Of a stretch of 64,000 nucleotides of DNA, positions 1 to 10,761 are shown piece after piece. The position numbers and the translations under genes are program-made. The stretch comes from Palsa-883 sp963847615 (lineage in GTDB: Bacteria > Pseudomonadota > Alphaproteobacteria > Acetobacterales > Acetobacteraceae), in assembly GCA_963847615.1 (NCBI GenBank), contig CAWKAN010000029.1, forward strand, positions 1-64,000, written 5' to 3'. How positions within the stretch are numbered: position 1 is the stretch's first letter; each line of letters starts with the position of its first letter. The notes under the pieces are model-generated. The model ran no database searches and was not told the origin of the DNA. It worked only from the letters and a program-made list of their open reading frames with translations.

Positions 1-305
1 CTTCCGCCGTCGGACGGTGGCGGGATATGTTGTTGGGGACGTCGGCAGATGCGAGCGGCTCGCCCGGCGGTGGCGGAAGGCGCTGCGCTTTTCCGCCCTT
101 GTAATACCGCCCGCTGCTATCTTTGCGTTGTTCCGAAGGGAGCGCCCGGCCCTGGGTGGCCACCCAGGGCCGGGTGGCTGGCGTCGGATCGGTCCGCCCT
201 GAGCCGTTACGGGCTCGATACGTAGCAAGATCGCGCCAGCCTCTTCGTCGGACCCGGATGGTTGCCTGAACTTTAGGTTCGCTTAACAAGGCAGGGTCGT
301 AGAAG
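1..305. other. Leading region without a recognisable gene
   Basis: I recognise no gene here. Short open frames exist but resemble nothing known and have GC-rich shadow composition. The only clear structure is the palindrome listed separately. The stretch just before the transposase start may belong to the non-coding end of the IS110 element, which has no terminal inverted repeats to mark its edge. Confidence 0.5.
145..174. repeat. 30-bp perfect palindrome
   Basis: Two 15-bp arms (CCCGGCCCTGGGTGG and its reverse complement) abut without a spacer. As RNA it would make a very stable hairpin, but no T-run follows, so it is not a classic terminator. Its role is unknown. Confidence 0.7.
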
Positions 306-1263
306 ATGACAAAGTCTACCATGCTCACGGCAGGGATCGATACCGCCAAGGACAAGCTTGACGTCGCTATCCATGGCCAGACGAGCACCTGGACGGTCGA
401 GAACAGCCGCCTCGGCTGGAAGCGCCTGGCCGGCGAACTCGCCAAAGCCGGTGTGCAACGCATCGGCATCGAGGCCACCGGCGGCTATGAACGCGGCGTC
501 ACCCGCCACCTGCAGGGCGCCGGTTTCATCGTCGTCGTGCTGCAGCCGCTACAGGTCAAGGCGTTCGCCAAGCTACATCTGCGGCGCGCTAAGACCGACC
601 GCATCGACGCCATCCTGATCGCCGCCTGCACCGTGGCGATCGATGCGCGGAACAAGATACCGCCCGATCCGCGGCTGGACGCGCTGACCGATCATCTGAC
701 CTTCATCGAGCAGGTCGAGGAGGATATCGCCCGCTGCAAGACCCGAACTCGAGCATATCAGCGACAAACGTTTGCGGCGCGTGGTCACCACCGACATCGC
801 GCGGCTGGAACAGCGGCGCACCGCCGAGCTGAAGCGCCTCGTCGGCGCGACGCACGGCCACGCGGATCTGGCACAACGCTTCGAGCTGGTGCTGAGCGTG
901 CCAAGCATCGGCGAACGCACCGCGCTCGCCGTGGTCCTGCGCATGCCCGAACTCGGTCAGGTCAGCCGCGAGGAAGCCGCCGCGCTGGCCGGCTTGGCGC
1001 CGTTTGTCCATCAAAGCGGCAAACGCAAAGGCGAGACCCACATCGGCGGCGGCCGCAGCCGGCTCCGCCGCTCGCTCTACGCCGCCGCACTGCCGGGGGC
1101 GTTCCGCTGGAACCCAGCCCTGAAGGCGCTCTATGCACGTCTCATGGCACGCGGAAAGACCCATAAAAGCGCCCTGGTGGCCTGCGCCCGCAAACTGCTG
1201 GTGTTCGCCAACACCGTCGTCGCGCGCGGTACGCCCTGGGTGACAAAGCCGGCCAGCCCATGA
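306..1263 (+). pseudogene. IS110-family transposase, frameshifted
   Basis: This is a DEDD-type IS110 transposase (site-specific recombinase of an insertion sequence). The N-terminal RuvC-like part has D in GIDTAKDKLDVAI, E in GIEATGGYE and D in AKTDRIDA. The C-terminal part has the catalytic serine region HQSGKRKGETH and then GGGRSRLRRSLY. The two halves lie in different frames. The coding sense moves near position 747, where one extra base in 'acccgaactc' separates RCKTR from LEHISDKRLRR. Undoing it gives a protein of about 318 residues, a normal size. All catalytic motifs survive, so this is either a recent inactivation or a sequencing indel. IS110 elements lack inverted ends, so the element's limits are not visible. 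Confidence 0.85.
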
Positions 1264-1576
1264 CCGCTCCGCAGCATCAGGAGATGTTCCTGGGTTCGAC
1301 CGCAAACGACCTGTTCCTTCGTCCCGACCTGCGTCATGCCAGCCGTCGCGCACAGGGCCGGTCAAGGAGGGCCGTAGGCCACCGCGAAGCGGCGCGCAGC
1401 GGCCTTGACCGGACCGAGCACGGCGGCACGCTGAACGCAGGAGGGCCGCTAAACCAGCCGACGATTAATGGTTGCTACGGGGCCGTCCAACAGTCAACGC
1501 CCGGGTCGCATCGCCGGAGCGCGCCGACCGCCTCGGGCAACGATCGGTGAATGCCGTAGGCTCAGCACCCCCGGGC
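1264..1576. other. Gene-less stretch downstream of the IS110 transposase
   Basis: No gene is seen. An inverted repeat (CCGGTCAAGG at 1358-1367 and CCTTGACCGG at 1403-1412) could fold into a long stem-loop. In IS110-type elements a non-coding end carries the bridge RNA, so this is one candidate location, by inference only. Confidence 0.35.
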
Positions 1577-2986
1577 TCAACCCAGCGCGGGACGCTTGTC
1601 GGCCCAGGGCTGCGCCGCCTCGAACGCCGCCGCCGCCTGCAGCACGCCCAGGTCGTCGAACCGCCGGCCGACCACCTGCAGGCCGACCGGCAGGCCGGCC
1701 GCGGTGAAGCCGCAGGGCACGCTGGCCGCCGGGTTCCACGACATGTTGAACGGATAGGAGAACTCGGCCCAGCTCACCCAGTCCCACGGATGGGATGGCC
1801 AGTCGGCCGGCATCAGCCGATCGGCCGGGAAGGCGGCGACCGACACCGCGGGCGTCAGCAGGAAGTCCCAGTCCTCGAACCAATGATTGATCGCCGAGAC
1901 GTAGGCCATCTTGCGCTCGCGCATCAGCAGGTAGTCCACCACCGAAATGTTCATGCCGGCCTCGATGCAGGCGACCAGGCCGGGGTCCATCTTGCTGGCC
2001 CAGTCCTTCAGCTTGGGCGCCAGGCGGGCCATGTGCGCCGGCCAGAAGAAGCGGACCAGCTCCGGCCCCTCCTTGGCCCAGGGGGTGGCGACCTGCTCGA
2101 CGGTGGCGCCGAGTTCGGTGAAGCGCGCCGCCGCCGCCTTGACCAACGCGGCCACCTCCGGATCGACCCGCGCATGGCCGAGGTCGGGGCTGTAGGCGAT
2201 GCGCCGGCCCTTGACGCCCGCGTGCAGCCGGCCGGTGTAGTTGGCCGGCCAGGCCTCCAGCGTCGTGTGGTCCAGCGGGTGCGGCCCGGCCATCACCTCC
2301 AGCATCAGCGCGGCGTCGGCGACGCTGCGGCTCATTGGCCCGCTGTGCGAGGTGTAGTCGCCGGTGGAGACCGGATAGGCCGGCACGCGGCCGAAGCTTG
2401 GCTTCAGCCCGAACACGCCGCAGAAATGCGACGGCATGCGGATCGATCCGGCGCCGTCGCTGCCCTGGTGCAGGTGGCCGAACCCGGCTGCCGCCGCGGC
2501 GGCGGCGCCGGCCGAGGAGGCGCCGGCATTGTAGCCGTGTTTCCACGGATTGTGCGTGATGCCGGTCAGCGGGCTTTGGCTGACGCCCTTCCAGCCGTAT
2601 TCCGAGGTCGTGGTCTTGCCGATCACGATCGCGCCGGCGTCCTGCAGCCGCGTCACGAACGGCGTGTCCTCGGTGGGCTGGTTGCCCTGCAGGATCAGGC
2701 TGCCGAATTCCGTCGGCAGGTCCTTGGTGATCGCCAGGTCCTTGATGGTGGTCGGCAGGCCGTGCAGCCGGCCGATCGGACCGCCGCCCATCAGCGCCGC
2801 CTCGGCCTGCCTGGCCTGCGCCATCGCCCGATCGGCGCCCAGCGTGGCGAAGGCGTTGACCCGCCCGTCCAGCGCGGCGATGCGCCGCAGCGTCGCCTGC
2901 ATCACCTCGACCGGCGAGACCTGCTTGGTGCGGATCAGCTCGGCGAGCTGCGTTGCTTGGGTGAAGGCGAGCGTCTCGTCGTTCAT
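1577..2986 (-). CDS. Amidase signature family amidohydrolase
   Basis: The 469-residue protein is of the amidase signature family, which hydrolyses carboxamides through a Ser-cisSer-Lys triad. Visible motifs: Lys82 in TTIKDL, the Ser157/Ser158 pair in GASSAGAAAAAAAG (the usual GGSSGG segment, here alanine-rich) and the likely nucleophile Ser181 in GSDGAGSIRMPSHFCG. Length is typical. The start chosen is MNDETLAF; an in-frame extension upstream would run into the SDR gene. The SDR stop lies only about 11 bp upstream, so the two genes probably form one minus-strand transcript. The substrate cannot be told; GatA is less likely because gatB/gatC are absent nearby and the glycine motif is modified. 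Confidence 0.9.
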   Translation of the reverse strand: MNDETLAFTQATQLAELIRTKQVSPVEVMQATLRRIAALDGRVNAFATLGADRAMAQARQAEAALMGGGPIGRLHGLPTTIKDLAITKDLPTEFGSLILQGNQPTEDTPFVTRLQDAGAIVIGKTTTSEYGWKGVSQSPLTGITHNPWKHGYNAGASSAGAAAAAAAGFGHLHQGSDGAGSIRMPSHFCGVFGLKPSFGRVPAYPVSTGDYTSHSGPMSRSVADAALMLEVMAGPHPLDHTTLEAWPANYTGRLHAGVKGRRIAYSPDLGHARVDPEVAALVKAAAARFTELGATVEQVATPWAKEGPELVRFFWPAHMARLAPKLKDWASKMDPGLVACIEAGMNISVVDYLLMRERKMAYVSAINHWFEDWDFLLTPAVSVAAFPADRLMPADWPSHPWDWVSWAEFSYPFNMSWNPAASVPCGFTAAGLPVGLQVVGRRFDDLGVLQAAAAFEAAQPWADKRPALG

Positions 2987-2997
2987 GGGAACTCCGT

Positions 2998-3738
2998 CTA
3001 GTAGGTGGCGCGGCCGCCGGAGATGTCGAACACGGCACCGGTGGAAAAGCTGCATTCCTCGCTCGCCAGCCAGCACACCAGGGCGGCGATCTCATCGACC
3101 TCGCCGAAGCGGCCGAGGGGGATTTTCGACAGCATGAAGTCGAGGAACTCCGGCGTCATCTGGTCGAACAGCGGCGTGCGGACCGCGGCGGGGGCGACGC
3201 AGTTCACCCGGATCTCGGTGGTTGCCAGCTCCTTGCCGAGCGACTTGGTCAGCGCGATCACGCCGGCCTTCGACGCCGAATAGGCCGCGGCGTTGGGATT
3301 GCCCTCCTTGCCGGCGATCGAGGCGATGTTGACGATCCTTCCATAGCCGGATTTTTGCATGTACGGCACGATCGCGCGGTTGCAGTAGAACACGCCGTTC
3401 AGGTTGACGTCGATCACCCGGTCCCACGCCTCGATCGGATAGGCGGCGACCGGCGCGTTCGGCCCGGTGATGCCGGCCGAGGCGATCAGGATGTCGATCC
3501 GCCCCAGCGCGCGCGCCGTCTCCGTCGCCGCGTCGCGCACCGCCTCGGCATCGGACACATCGACCGCGACGGTGTGCGTGACGCCGCCGGAGCGCGCCTG
3601 GGCCCCCAGCGTGCCGGCATCGCGGTCCCACAGCGACAGCCTGGCGCCCTCCGAGGCCAACCGCGCGGCGATCCCGGCGCCGATGCCGGACACCCCGCCG
3701 GTCACCACCGCACACCTGTTCGCGAACCGTCCCGCCAT
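2998..3738 (-). CDS. SDR-family NAD(P)-dependent oxidoreductase
   Basis: This is a classical short-chain dehydrogenase of 246 residues. It has the cofactor loop TGGVSGIG near residues 14-21, an SAG version of the NNAG motif, the catalytic serine in NIAS and YSASK with the catalytic Tyr and Lys. The C-terminus GAVFDISGGRATY is typical of FabG-like enzymes. It is the first gene of a probable two-gene operon with the amidase downstream, which suggests a catabolic rather than fatty-acid role. Substrate is unknown. Confidence 0.9.
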   Translation of the reverse strand: MAGRFANRCAVVTGGVSGIGAGIAARLASEGARLSLWDRDAGTLGAQARSGGVTHTVAVDVSDAEAVRDAATETARALGRIDILIASAGITGPNAPVAAYPIEAWDRVIDVNLNGVFYCNRAIVPYMQKSGYGRIVNIASIAGKEGNPNAAAYSASKAGVIALTKSLGKELATTEIRVNCVAPAAVRTPLFDQMTPEFLDFMLSKIPLGRFGEVDEIAALVCWLASEECSFSTGAVFDISGGRATY

Positions 3739-3846
3739 CCCTGCCCTCGCTGTTGCGCCCTGATGACTAGGGCCTGGGCGTAGTCAAGACACCCGTGGGC
3801 CGATCCGGCAAGTCGGGATTACACTGCGCGGCAAGGGAGGCCGTGG

Positions 3847-5325
<1,479 letters not shown>

Positions 5326-5602
5326 CTGGGCCGCGGGGCTGGTGACTTGCCGTGCCGGATCGGGAGGGAAAGGAATTTCAGCCCCGGATACGCGCCGATG
5401 CGCGCAGATGTTCCGAATGGGGACCGCCCCATGGGACGAGACGCGAAAATCGGACGCATTGCTCCGACGGGACAACCAGCCTGCCTGATCCTGCTGTCTC
5501 GTCCCGGGAGGCGGTCCAGTGCCCGGCAACCGGAATTTCCCCGGGCGCTTGCGTCAGGGCCACTTCCGTGTGCTGATCGATCCGGGATTCAGGGAGGCAA
5601 GA

Positions 5603-5917
5603 ATGATCAAGGTGAGCGTGCTCTATCCGCACGAGGACGGCGCCGGCTTCGACATGGACTACTATCTCGGCAGCCATATCCCCATGGTGCGCGAGAAACT
5701 CGGCGCGGCGTGCAAGGCGATTGCGGTCGAACAGGGGCTCGGGGGGGGCGCGCCCGGAAGCAGCCCGGCATTCGTCGCCATGGGGCATCTGTCGTTTGAA
5801 TCCGTGGCAGCGTTTCAGACGGCGTTCGGGCCGCATGCGGCGGCGATCATGGCCGATATCCCGAACTACACCGCCATCCAGCCGATTATCCAGATCAGCG
5901 ACGTGAAGCTTTCGTAA
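5603..5917 (+). CDS. EthD-family protein
   Basis: This 104-residue protein is an EthD-type dimeric alpha/beta-barrel protein. It begins MIKVSVLYPHEDG and has DMDYYLGSHIPMVREKLG, where the His-containing segment is the family hallmark, and ends with PNYTAIQPIIQISDVKL. EthD proteins accompany degradation pathways, but the reaction is usually unproven. The start is set by GGGAGG at 5592-5597, six bases before the ATG. It follows glpK after about 280 bp with no visible link. Confidence 0.8.
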   Translation: MIKVSVLYPHEDGAGFDMDYYLGSHIPMVREKLGAACKAIAVEQGLGGGAPGSSPAFVAMGHLSFESVAAFQTAFGPHAAAIMADIPNYTAIQPIIQISDVKLS

Positions 5918-6090
5918 GCGGCTTGCGGGGCGGCTCGCTGCCGCGCAATGCGGAATACCAGCCCGCACGTCACCCCCTCTGCCCTGACGCAGCCGCCATC
6001 ACGCGCCCGAGGTGGCCCGGGCCGGGCACATAAGCAAAAGGCGACGGTGCCGGGCATCCCGGTTCAGTACGCTCCCGTGCCTGAACTGGC

Positions 6091-7734
6091 CTAGTCCATA
6101 TGCAAGGGCATAAGGGTGAACGTGCCGTCAAGCCGGTCCGGCACGTCGCGGCGTTTCTGCCATTTCCAGGACGACTGGCTCCAGACGAACGGCGCTCCGT
6201 TGACGATCGGGGTACCGTAACGCATCCAGAAGCCGGTGGCCTTGGACTGCATGTCCAGTTTTCCCGAAAGCTTCATGAAGGAACGAGCCATTGCCGTGGT
6301 AGCGACCTTTGCATCGATGGAACCATCGGGGATTATCTTGGGATAGTCGGTTTCACCGTAGCCCAGATCCCAGCGGCCATAGACGGAGAGCGGGTTGGCC
6401 GGATCGGTGTAGGTAATGGCTGCCTTCGCGGTGGCAATATCGACGACGCCAGGTAGCAGTTTCATGAACTGGCGACGGCGTGCCGGGCGGTTGTCCGTGG
6501 ACTGCAAATCCATCCGCACTTGTATGGACGCCGGGTAGTTGATCCCCATCAGGTAATCGGGGGTGACCATTTCCGGGTCGTACTGCGTGGAGCATGGCTG
6601 GCCGTCGACCGACTTGCTGGTGACGGTATACGCCCCCCCGTTCGAGCGGTAATAGACGAAACAGCGGTACGACATTTCAACCAGGCCGGTCTCGCCGTTC
6701 TTGGCATCCACCAGCATGTAGCCGTTCAGATAGGTGCCGCTGTTGTCGAGCGAGATATAGCGGAAAAAATCATCGATGGAGGTGGAGAACTGTTCCGCCA
6801 GGGCTGCCCGCCAGAAAATCCAAAGCCCGTCAGGTTTGACCACGCTGTGGGCCATGCGGTGCGTGGTTTCGTTGAACATCACCCCCTTGTCGTTGTACCC
6901 GAAGTCCGTGGCCGATCCGATCAACCCTGGCGTGGCGGCGTTGACCGTGATCCGATCGTGGTTGATGGCCAGGGTCATGTTCATGGTCTGGGAAAGAAAC
7001 CCCGTCCAGCTATTGTGGGTCAGGATGACTTCCTTGCCGGTCCGTTTCAGGAAGGCCGAGCATTTTTCGGGATGGGCCGCCGGTTGTCCGGCTTCCTTCA
7101 GATAGGCAAGGGTGTCTGCCAGGTCATTGTACGCATTGACGTAGTATACATCCATGAAGGTGAGATTTGGGGTCTCATAACCAAGATCAAGCTCAGCTTT
7201 TTTGAAGTATGTTGCATCCGGTAGCCAGTTTCCCGAGAAATCCAGGGAGGCAGGGTGCGCAAGCGTTGTGCCATGATAGATGCCGACCATCCGGAACAGC
7301 AGCCGTTTCAGCCGGGCTGCGACATCGGGGTCGGTGGCCGGGTTCTTCATATACTGGAGAAGGGCGCCATAGTTGCCGTTCAGCAAACGCGCGGCCCTGT
7401 CCAATTCGTTGCGCGTGGGGACGGGCCGCTTGGGAAAGGCGTGCGCGGGATCCGTCAGGTAGGCGTCATCCCATGTGTTGTCCCGCGCGGCGAGAATGCC
7501 CTTGGCCTGCAACTTGCCCTGCACGAATCCGGCCCGGTATTCGGCTTTCAGATCGTTGGCGTCTTTGGAAACCACTGTCAGGTTCGCAATGTTGTTGATG
7601 GTCTCGACAACACCGGAAGCCTGGGCATCCAGGGAGTAGCTCATGCGCCCGGGCGTCTTGGCGAGCGCGCTGCTTGCGATGGGTACGGCAAGCGCAAGAA
7701 GGAGCGGCAACAGGGCATGTCTTGCCTGGAGCAT
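6091..7734 (-). CDS. Secreted phospholipase B-like Ntn-hydrolase
   Basis: The 547-residue protein resembles the phospholipase B-like (PLBD/laminin A-like) family, N-terminal nucleophile hydrolases that mature by self-cleavage before a cysteine. A signal peptide (residues 1-25, MLQARHALLPLLLALAVPIA then SSALA) indicates export. The key block is Cys225 in EKCSAFLK followed by HNSWTGFLSQTMNMTLAI at 240-257, matching the CSALxK...HNTW pattern of eukaryotic members. The start is supported by GGAGG directly upstream; longer in-frame N-termini lack a signal peptide at their front. The family is common in eukaryotes and sparse in bacteria. The substrate may be a phospholipid or an amide; the literature on eukaryotic homologues is divided. 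Confidence 0.8.
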   Translation of the reverse strand: MLQARHALLPLLLALAVPIASSALAKTPGRMSYSLDAQASGVVETINNIANLTVVSKDANDLKAEYRAGFVQGKLQAKGILAARDNTWDDAYLTDPAHAFPKRPVPTRNELDRAARLLNGNYGALLQYMKNPATDPDVAARLKRLLFRMVGIYHGTTLAHPASLDFSGNWLPDATYFKKAELDLGYETPNLTFMDVYYVNAYNDLADTLAYLKEAGQPAAHPEKCSAFLKRTGKEVILTHNSWTGFLSQTMNMTLAINHDRITVNAATPGLIGSATDFGYNDKGVMFNETTHRMAHSVVKPDGLWIFWRAALAEQFSTSIDDFFRYISLDNSGTYLNGYMLVDAKNGETGLVEMSYRCFVYYRSNGGAYTVTSKSVDGQPCSTQYDPEMVTPDYLMGINYPASIQVRMDLQSTDNRPARRRQFMKLLPGVVDIATAKAAITYTDPANPLSVYGRWDLGYGETDYPKIIPDGSIDAKVATTAMARSFMKLSGKLDMQSKATGFWMRYGTPIVNGAPFVWSQSSWKWQKRRDVPDRLDGTFTLMPLHMD

Positions 7735-7989
7735 GGTAATCCTCCATTTGCGGGCGCAGAGGGCCCGACCTGGAAACCAACGGGTATTTCCCTGACGGGC
7801 CGCCTGGGCGCCGGTCGGGACCTGGCCCTGCGCCCTCACTCTCGGCCGCACAAGGAATTCCACGGCGGACTGGCCGGAGCGGCATCCTGGCCGGACGATA
7901 AACCGCATAGACCGGGCCAATTGGGCTGACTGATCGGCGATCAGGGCGCGGTTCCCCCGGGTGACTTCCGAAGCGCCGATTGCCCCTCG

Positions 7990-8241
7990 GTACTCTCAAC
8001 GTCGGGTCAGCGGCCATGCCCGCAAGGCGTCGATCGCCGCCTGCATGCGTCAGAAAAAGGCGCGTGGCACTTTCGCCTCTGCCGCCTGGAAGATGATCGC
8101 TCGACCGCGCCGCGCGATCTCGGCGTGGATCTGCACCAGCCTGGTGCGCAGTGTCGTGAGCGACCGCTGCACCACCTCTTCCATCGTCGCCAGGGTGCGA
8201 AGAAAGTTGGCGGCATTGCAAGCCAAGGAACACAGCAACCT
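7990..8241 (-). pseudogene. C-terminal remnant of an IS1380-family transposase
   Basis: Minus-strand translation gives LACNAANFLRTLATMEEVVQ, then SLTTLRTRLVQIHAEIARRG and a tail resembling the far C-terminus of IS1380-type DDE transposases. An in-frame stop follows VPRAFF, after which the same frame continues RMQAAIDALRAWP. Everything upstream of about 8241 (the catalytic core) is missing, so this is a dead 3' scrap. Confidence 0.65.
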
Positions 8242-8626
8242 TGGGCGGAGCCGCGCCGTCCCGACCGGACGTGAGCACAGTATCGAAGGAGGGCCGCGCG
8301 TCCACGCTCCACCTGACCTTGGCCATCCGACGCCGCCACCCACCGGGAAGCGTCAGAAGTATCCCGGGGACCAATCCTCACTGATAAGGCTAGGCGTCGC
8401 TGCGACAACCCACATTGACCTGGATCAATCATTCGGGCGCGGCAGAATGGTCACAGATGACTGTCTGTTCAGTGTTCGCCCTTGGGCCGCGGCGTACTCA
8501 GTCGAATGTCCGCAAAAGGGGTGGAAGCCAATATTCAAAGTGCAACAAGACCGGCGCACGCGGGTTGTCGCGCGTTCGAGCCCCACGGAGCGAATTCGGG
8601 CGAAGCAGCCATTCGGGTGCAAACCC
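8242..8626. other. Gene-less stretch
   Basis: No recognisable coding region lies between the IS1380 remnant and the amidohydrolase pseudogene. The base composition is less GC-rich than the flanks around 8400-8560, and I see no strong promoter or repeat. Confidence 0.4.
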
Positions 8627-9855
8627 TCAGCCGGCCAGCTCGACGATGGCGTCCAGCAGCACCTGGGCGCCGCGGGCGAGCTGCTCGGGCGTGGAATATT
8701 CGCGCGGGTTGTGCGTGATGCCGTTGACGCTGGGCACGAACAGCATCGCGCTCGGGCACAGCGGCGCCACCAGCACCGAGTTCATGCCCCGCCGCCGCCG
8801 TCATGTCGCGCACCGCCAACTGCCGGTCCGCGGCCTTGCGCCGCAGCACGTTGCACAGCGTCTGGTCGAACAGCACCGGGCCGAACACCGCGTAGGGATC
8901 GACCTCGATCCGCACCTGGCGACGGGCCGCGATGGCGTCCAACGCGGCGCGCAACGCCGCCTCCATCTCGATCGCGCGGGCCGCGGTCTCGTGGCGGACA
9001 TCGCAGTGCAGCCGCGTCAGGTTCGCCACGTTGCCGCGCGCATTCGGGAAGTTTTCGATCCAGGTCGCCGAGGCCCGGCCATGCGGCTCGGCGGCGAGCG
9101 CGATGCGCTCGATCGCCAGGATCGCCTCGGCGGTCGCGGCCAGGCTGTCGCGGCGGCGCTCCATCGACGTGGGACCGACATGGCTGGGCTCGCCGGTCAC
9201 CGTCAGTTGGAAGTAACGCGCGTGCATCGTTCCGGTGACGATGCCGATGTCGGCGCCGGCCGCTTCCAGCACCGGGCCTTGCTCGATATGCGCCTCCAGC
9301 CAGCAGGCCCAGCCGCGCGGCGCCGGGGTCAGCCCGCCGGCCTGGCCGGAGTCGCGCAGCGCCTGCGCGACGCTGATCCCGTGGTCGTCGGTGATGGCGA
9401 GCGCGGCCTCCAGCGGCAGGTCGCCGGCGTGCACGCGGCTGCCCATCATCGCCGGGCGGAACCGGCTGCCTTCCTCGTTGGTCCAGTTCACCAGCTCCAG
9501 CGGCGCCCGCGTGCGACAGGCCGGCGTCGTGCAGCGTGCGCATCACCTCCAGGCCCGCCAGCACGCCGAACACGCCGTCGAAGCGCCCGCCGGTCGGCAC
9601 GGTGTCGAGGTGGCTGCCGAAGGCAACGGCGTGCGCGGCGGGATCGGTGCCGGCGCGGCGCAGGAACATGTTGCCGATGGCGTCCTGCTCGAACGCCAGG
9701 CCGGCCGCCTTGCACCAGTCGAGGAACAGCGCACGCGCCGCGGTGTCCTCCGGCGTCAGCGCCATGCGGTTGGAGCCGCCCTCCGGCGTCGGGCCGATCG
9801 CCGCGATGTCCATGATCGACTGCCACAGGCGGTCGGCGTTGATCGTGGGCGTCAT
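8627..9855 (-). pseudogene. M20-type amidohydrolase (N-carbamoyl amino acid hydrolase/allantoate amidohydrolase), two frameshifts
   Basis: Concatenating three frames gives a zinc-dependent amidase/hydantoinase-carbamoylase of about 410 residues. Frame one holds MTPTINADRLWQSIMDIAAI and FGSHLDTVPTGGRFDGVFG (metal-binding SHLDT). Frame two holds NWTNEEGSRFRPAMMGS, LEAHIEQGPVLE and GEPSHVGPTSM. Frame three holds MLFVPSVNGITHNPREYS and ends LDAIVELAG. The first shift is near 9500 at a G/C run. The second, near 8790, fits loss of five bases between two CATGA repeats, turning the expected GHDMN into GHEL. Start is the ATG at 9855 with GGAGG upstream. An intact relative lies at 41.2-42.4 kb. Either a real pseudogene or assembly indels. 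Confidence 0.8.
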
Positions 9856-9882
9856 GGGTCCTCCTGCGGGGTGTCGGGCGAG

Positions 9883-10166
9883 GCAAGGGCGGGGCTCCGC
9901 CCCGGACCCCGCCGGGGGGCTTTGCCCCCCTGGACCCCCCACCAGAGGCAGCGGCCTCTGGACTCCATGACCGGGAGCGGGTGAGAGGGCGGGGGCGGGT
10001 GGGCGAGGCGACGGTGGCGTCCAGCGCGCTGGACGCCACCGTCGCCTCGCCCACCCGCCCCCGCCCTCTCACCCGCTCCCGGTCAAGGGTTCCAAGGGCT
10101 CCGCCCTTGGTGGGGGTCCAGGGGGCAAAGCCCCCGGTGGGGTCTGGGGCGAAGCCCCAGCCTTGC
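9883..10166. repeat. Large palindromic repeat, copy A
   Basis: The core at 9968-10085 is a perfect 118-bp palindrome (59-bp arms, centre between 10026 and 10027, CCAGCG|CGCTGG). It is bordered by small GC hairpins: GGGGCTCCGCCCC and a GGGGGCTTTGCCCCC type plus CAGAGG...CCTCTG on the left, and CCAAGGGCTCCGCCCTTGG, GGGGGCAAAGCCCCC and GGGGCGAAGCCCC on the right. The ends read GCAAGG...CCTTGC. It sits just upstream of the amidohydrolase pseudogene and downstream of the DUF1178 gene. Polarity is CAGAGG-arm to CAAGGG-arm on the plus strand, as in copies D and E. Confidence 0.95.
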
Positions 10167-10188
10167 TTCGCCCGATGGCTCGCAGCGA

Positions 10189-10674
10189 TCAGCCATCCGC
10201 GCGCGGCACCCAGGGGATGCGGGAGAACTCGATGCCCTCCTCGTTCAGGGTTTCGGCCTGCTCGGGCGTGGTTTCGCCGTAGATGCTGCGCCGTTCGGCC
10301 TCGCCGCGGTGGATCTTGCGGGCTTCGTCGGCGAAGGTCGGGCCGACGTAGTCGCAGCTTTTCTCCACCTCCGCGCGCATGCGTTGCAGCATGGCGCGCA
10401 TCTGGTCCGGGATCGGCCCGCCGGTCATGGCCATCGGCGGCACCGGCCGGGGGGCGGCGGGGCCCTCGGGCGGCGGCGTGGGGGCTGCCGCCGGCGCGGG
10501 CGCCGCTTCGCGCGTGGCGACCGCAGGGGTCATCAGGGCGCGTTCGACCTTGGTGTCGCCGCAGATCGGGCATTCGACCAGGCCGCGTTTGGCCAGCCGG
10601 TCGAACGCGGCACTGTCCTTGTACCAGCCGTCGAACTCATGGGCGTGACCGCAGCGAACGTTGTAGTGGATCAT
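10189..10674 (-). CDS. DUF1178 family protein
   Basis: The 161-residue protein starts MIHYNVRCGHAHEFDGWYKDSAAF and has a CPICGDTKVERALMTP segment, together resembling a short zinc-ribbon, which is the DUF1178 signature. A Pro/Ala-rich linker (about residues 53-80) leads to the conserved C-terminal half with YVGPTFADEARKIHRGE and the ending IPWVPRADG. Function is unknown. In alphaproteobacteria it commonly follows grxC, as here. The start is the ATG of MIHYN; an upstream in-frame start would add a non-conserved stretch. Confidence 0.9.
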   Translation of the reverse strand: MIHYNVRCGHAHEFDGWYKDSAAFDRLAKRGLVECPICGDTKVERALMTPAVATREAAPAPAAAPTPPPEGPAAPRPVPPMAMTGGPIPDQMRAMLQRMRAEVEKSCDYVGPTFADEARKIHRGEAERRSIYGETTPEQAETLNEEGIEFSRIPWVPRADG

Positions 10675-10761
10675 CCGGTTGCCTGGCGAAATGCGAGTCT
10701 CAGTCCTTGCAGATGGCGCAGCCTGGCACTCGGCGCAAGGGAGTGCCACGGCGGCGGGCGG

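Noticed and set aside
145..174. Intrinsic terminator at the 30-bp palindrome
   Set aside because: No T-run follows on either strand and no gene ends just before it.
735..760. Programmed frameshift in the IS110 transposase
   Set aside because: IS110 elements normally use a single frame, and there is no slippery heptamer with a stimulatory structure, so a mutation or sequencing indel is more likely.
1472..3001. 500-codon plus-strand frame opposite the amidase
   Set aside because: The minus strand encodes a full amidase with catalytic motifs; the plus frame is His/Arg/Gly-rich shadow.
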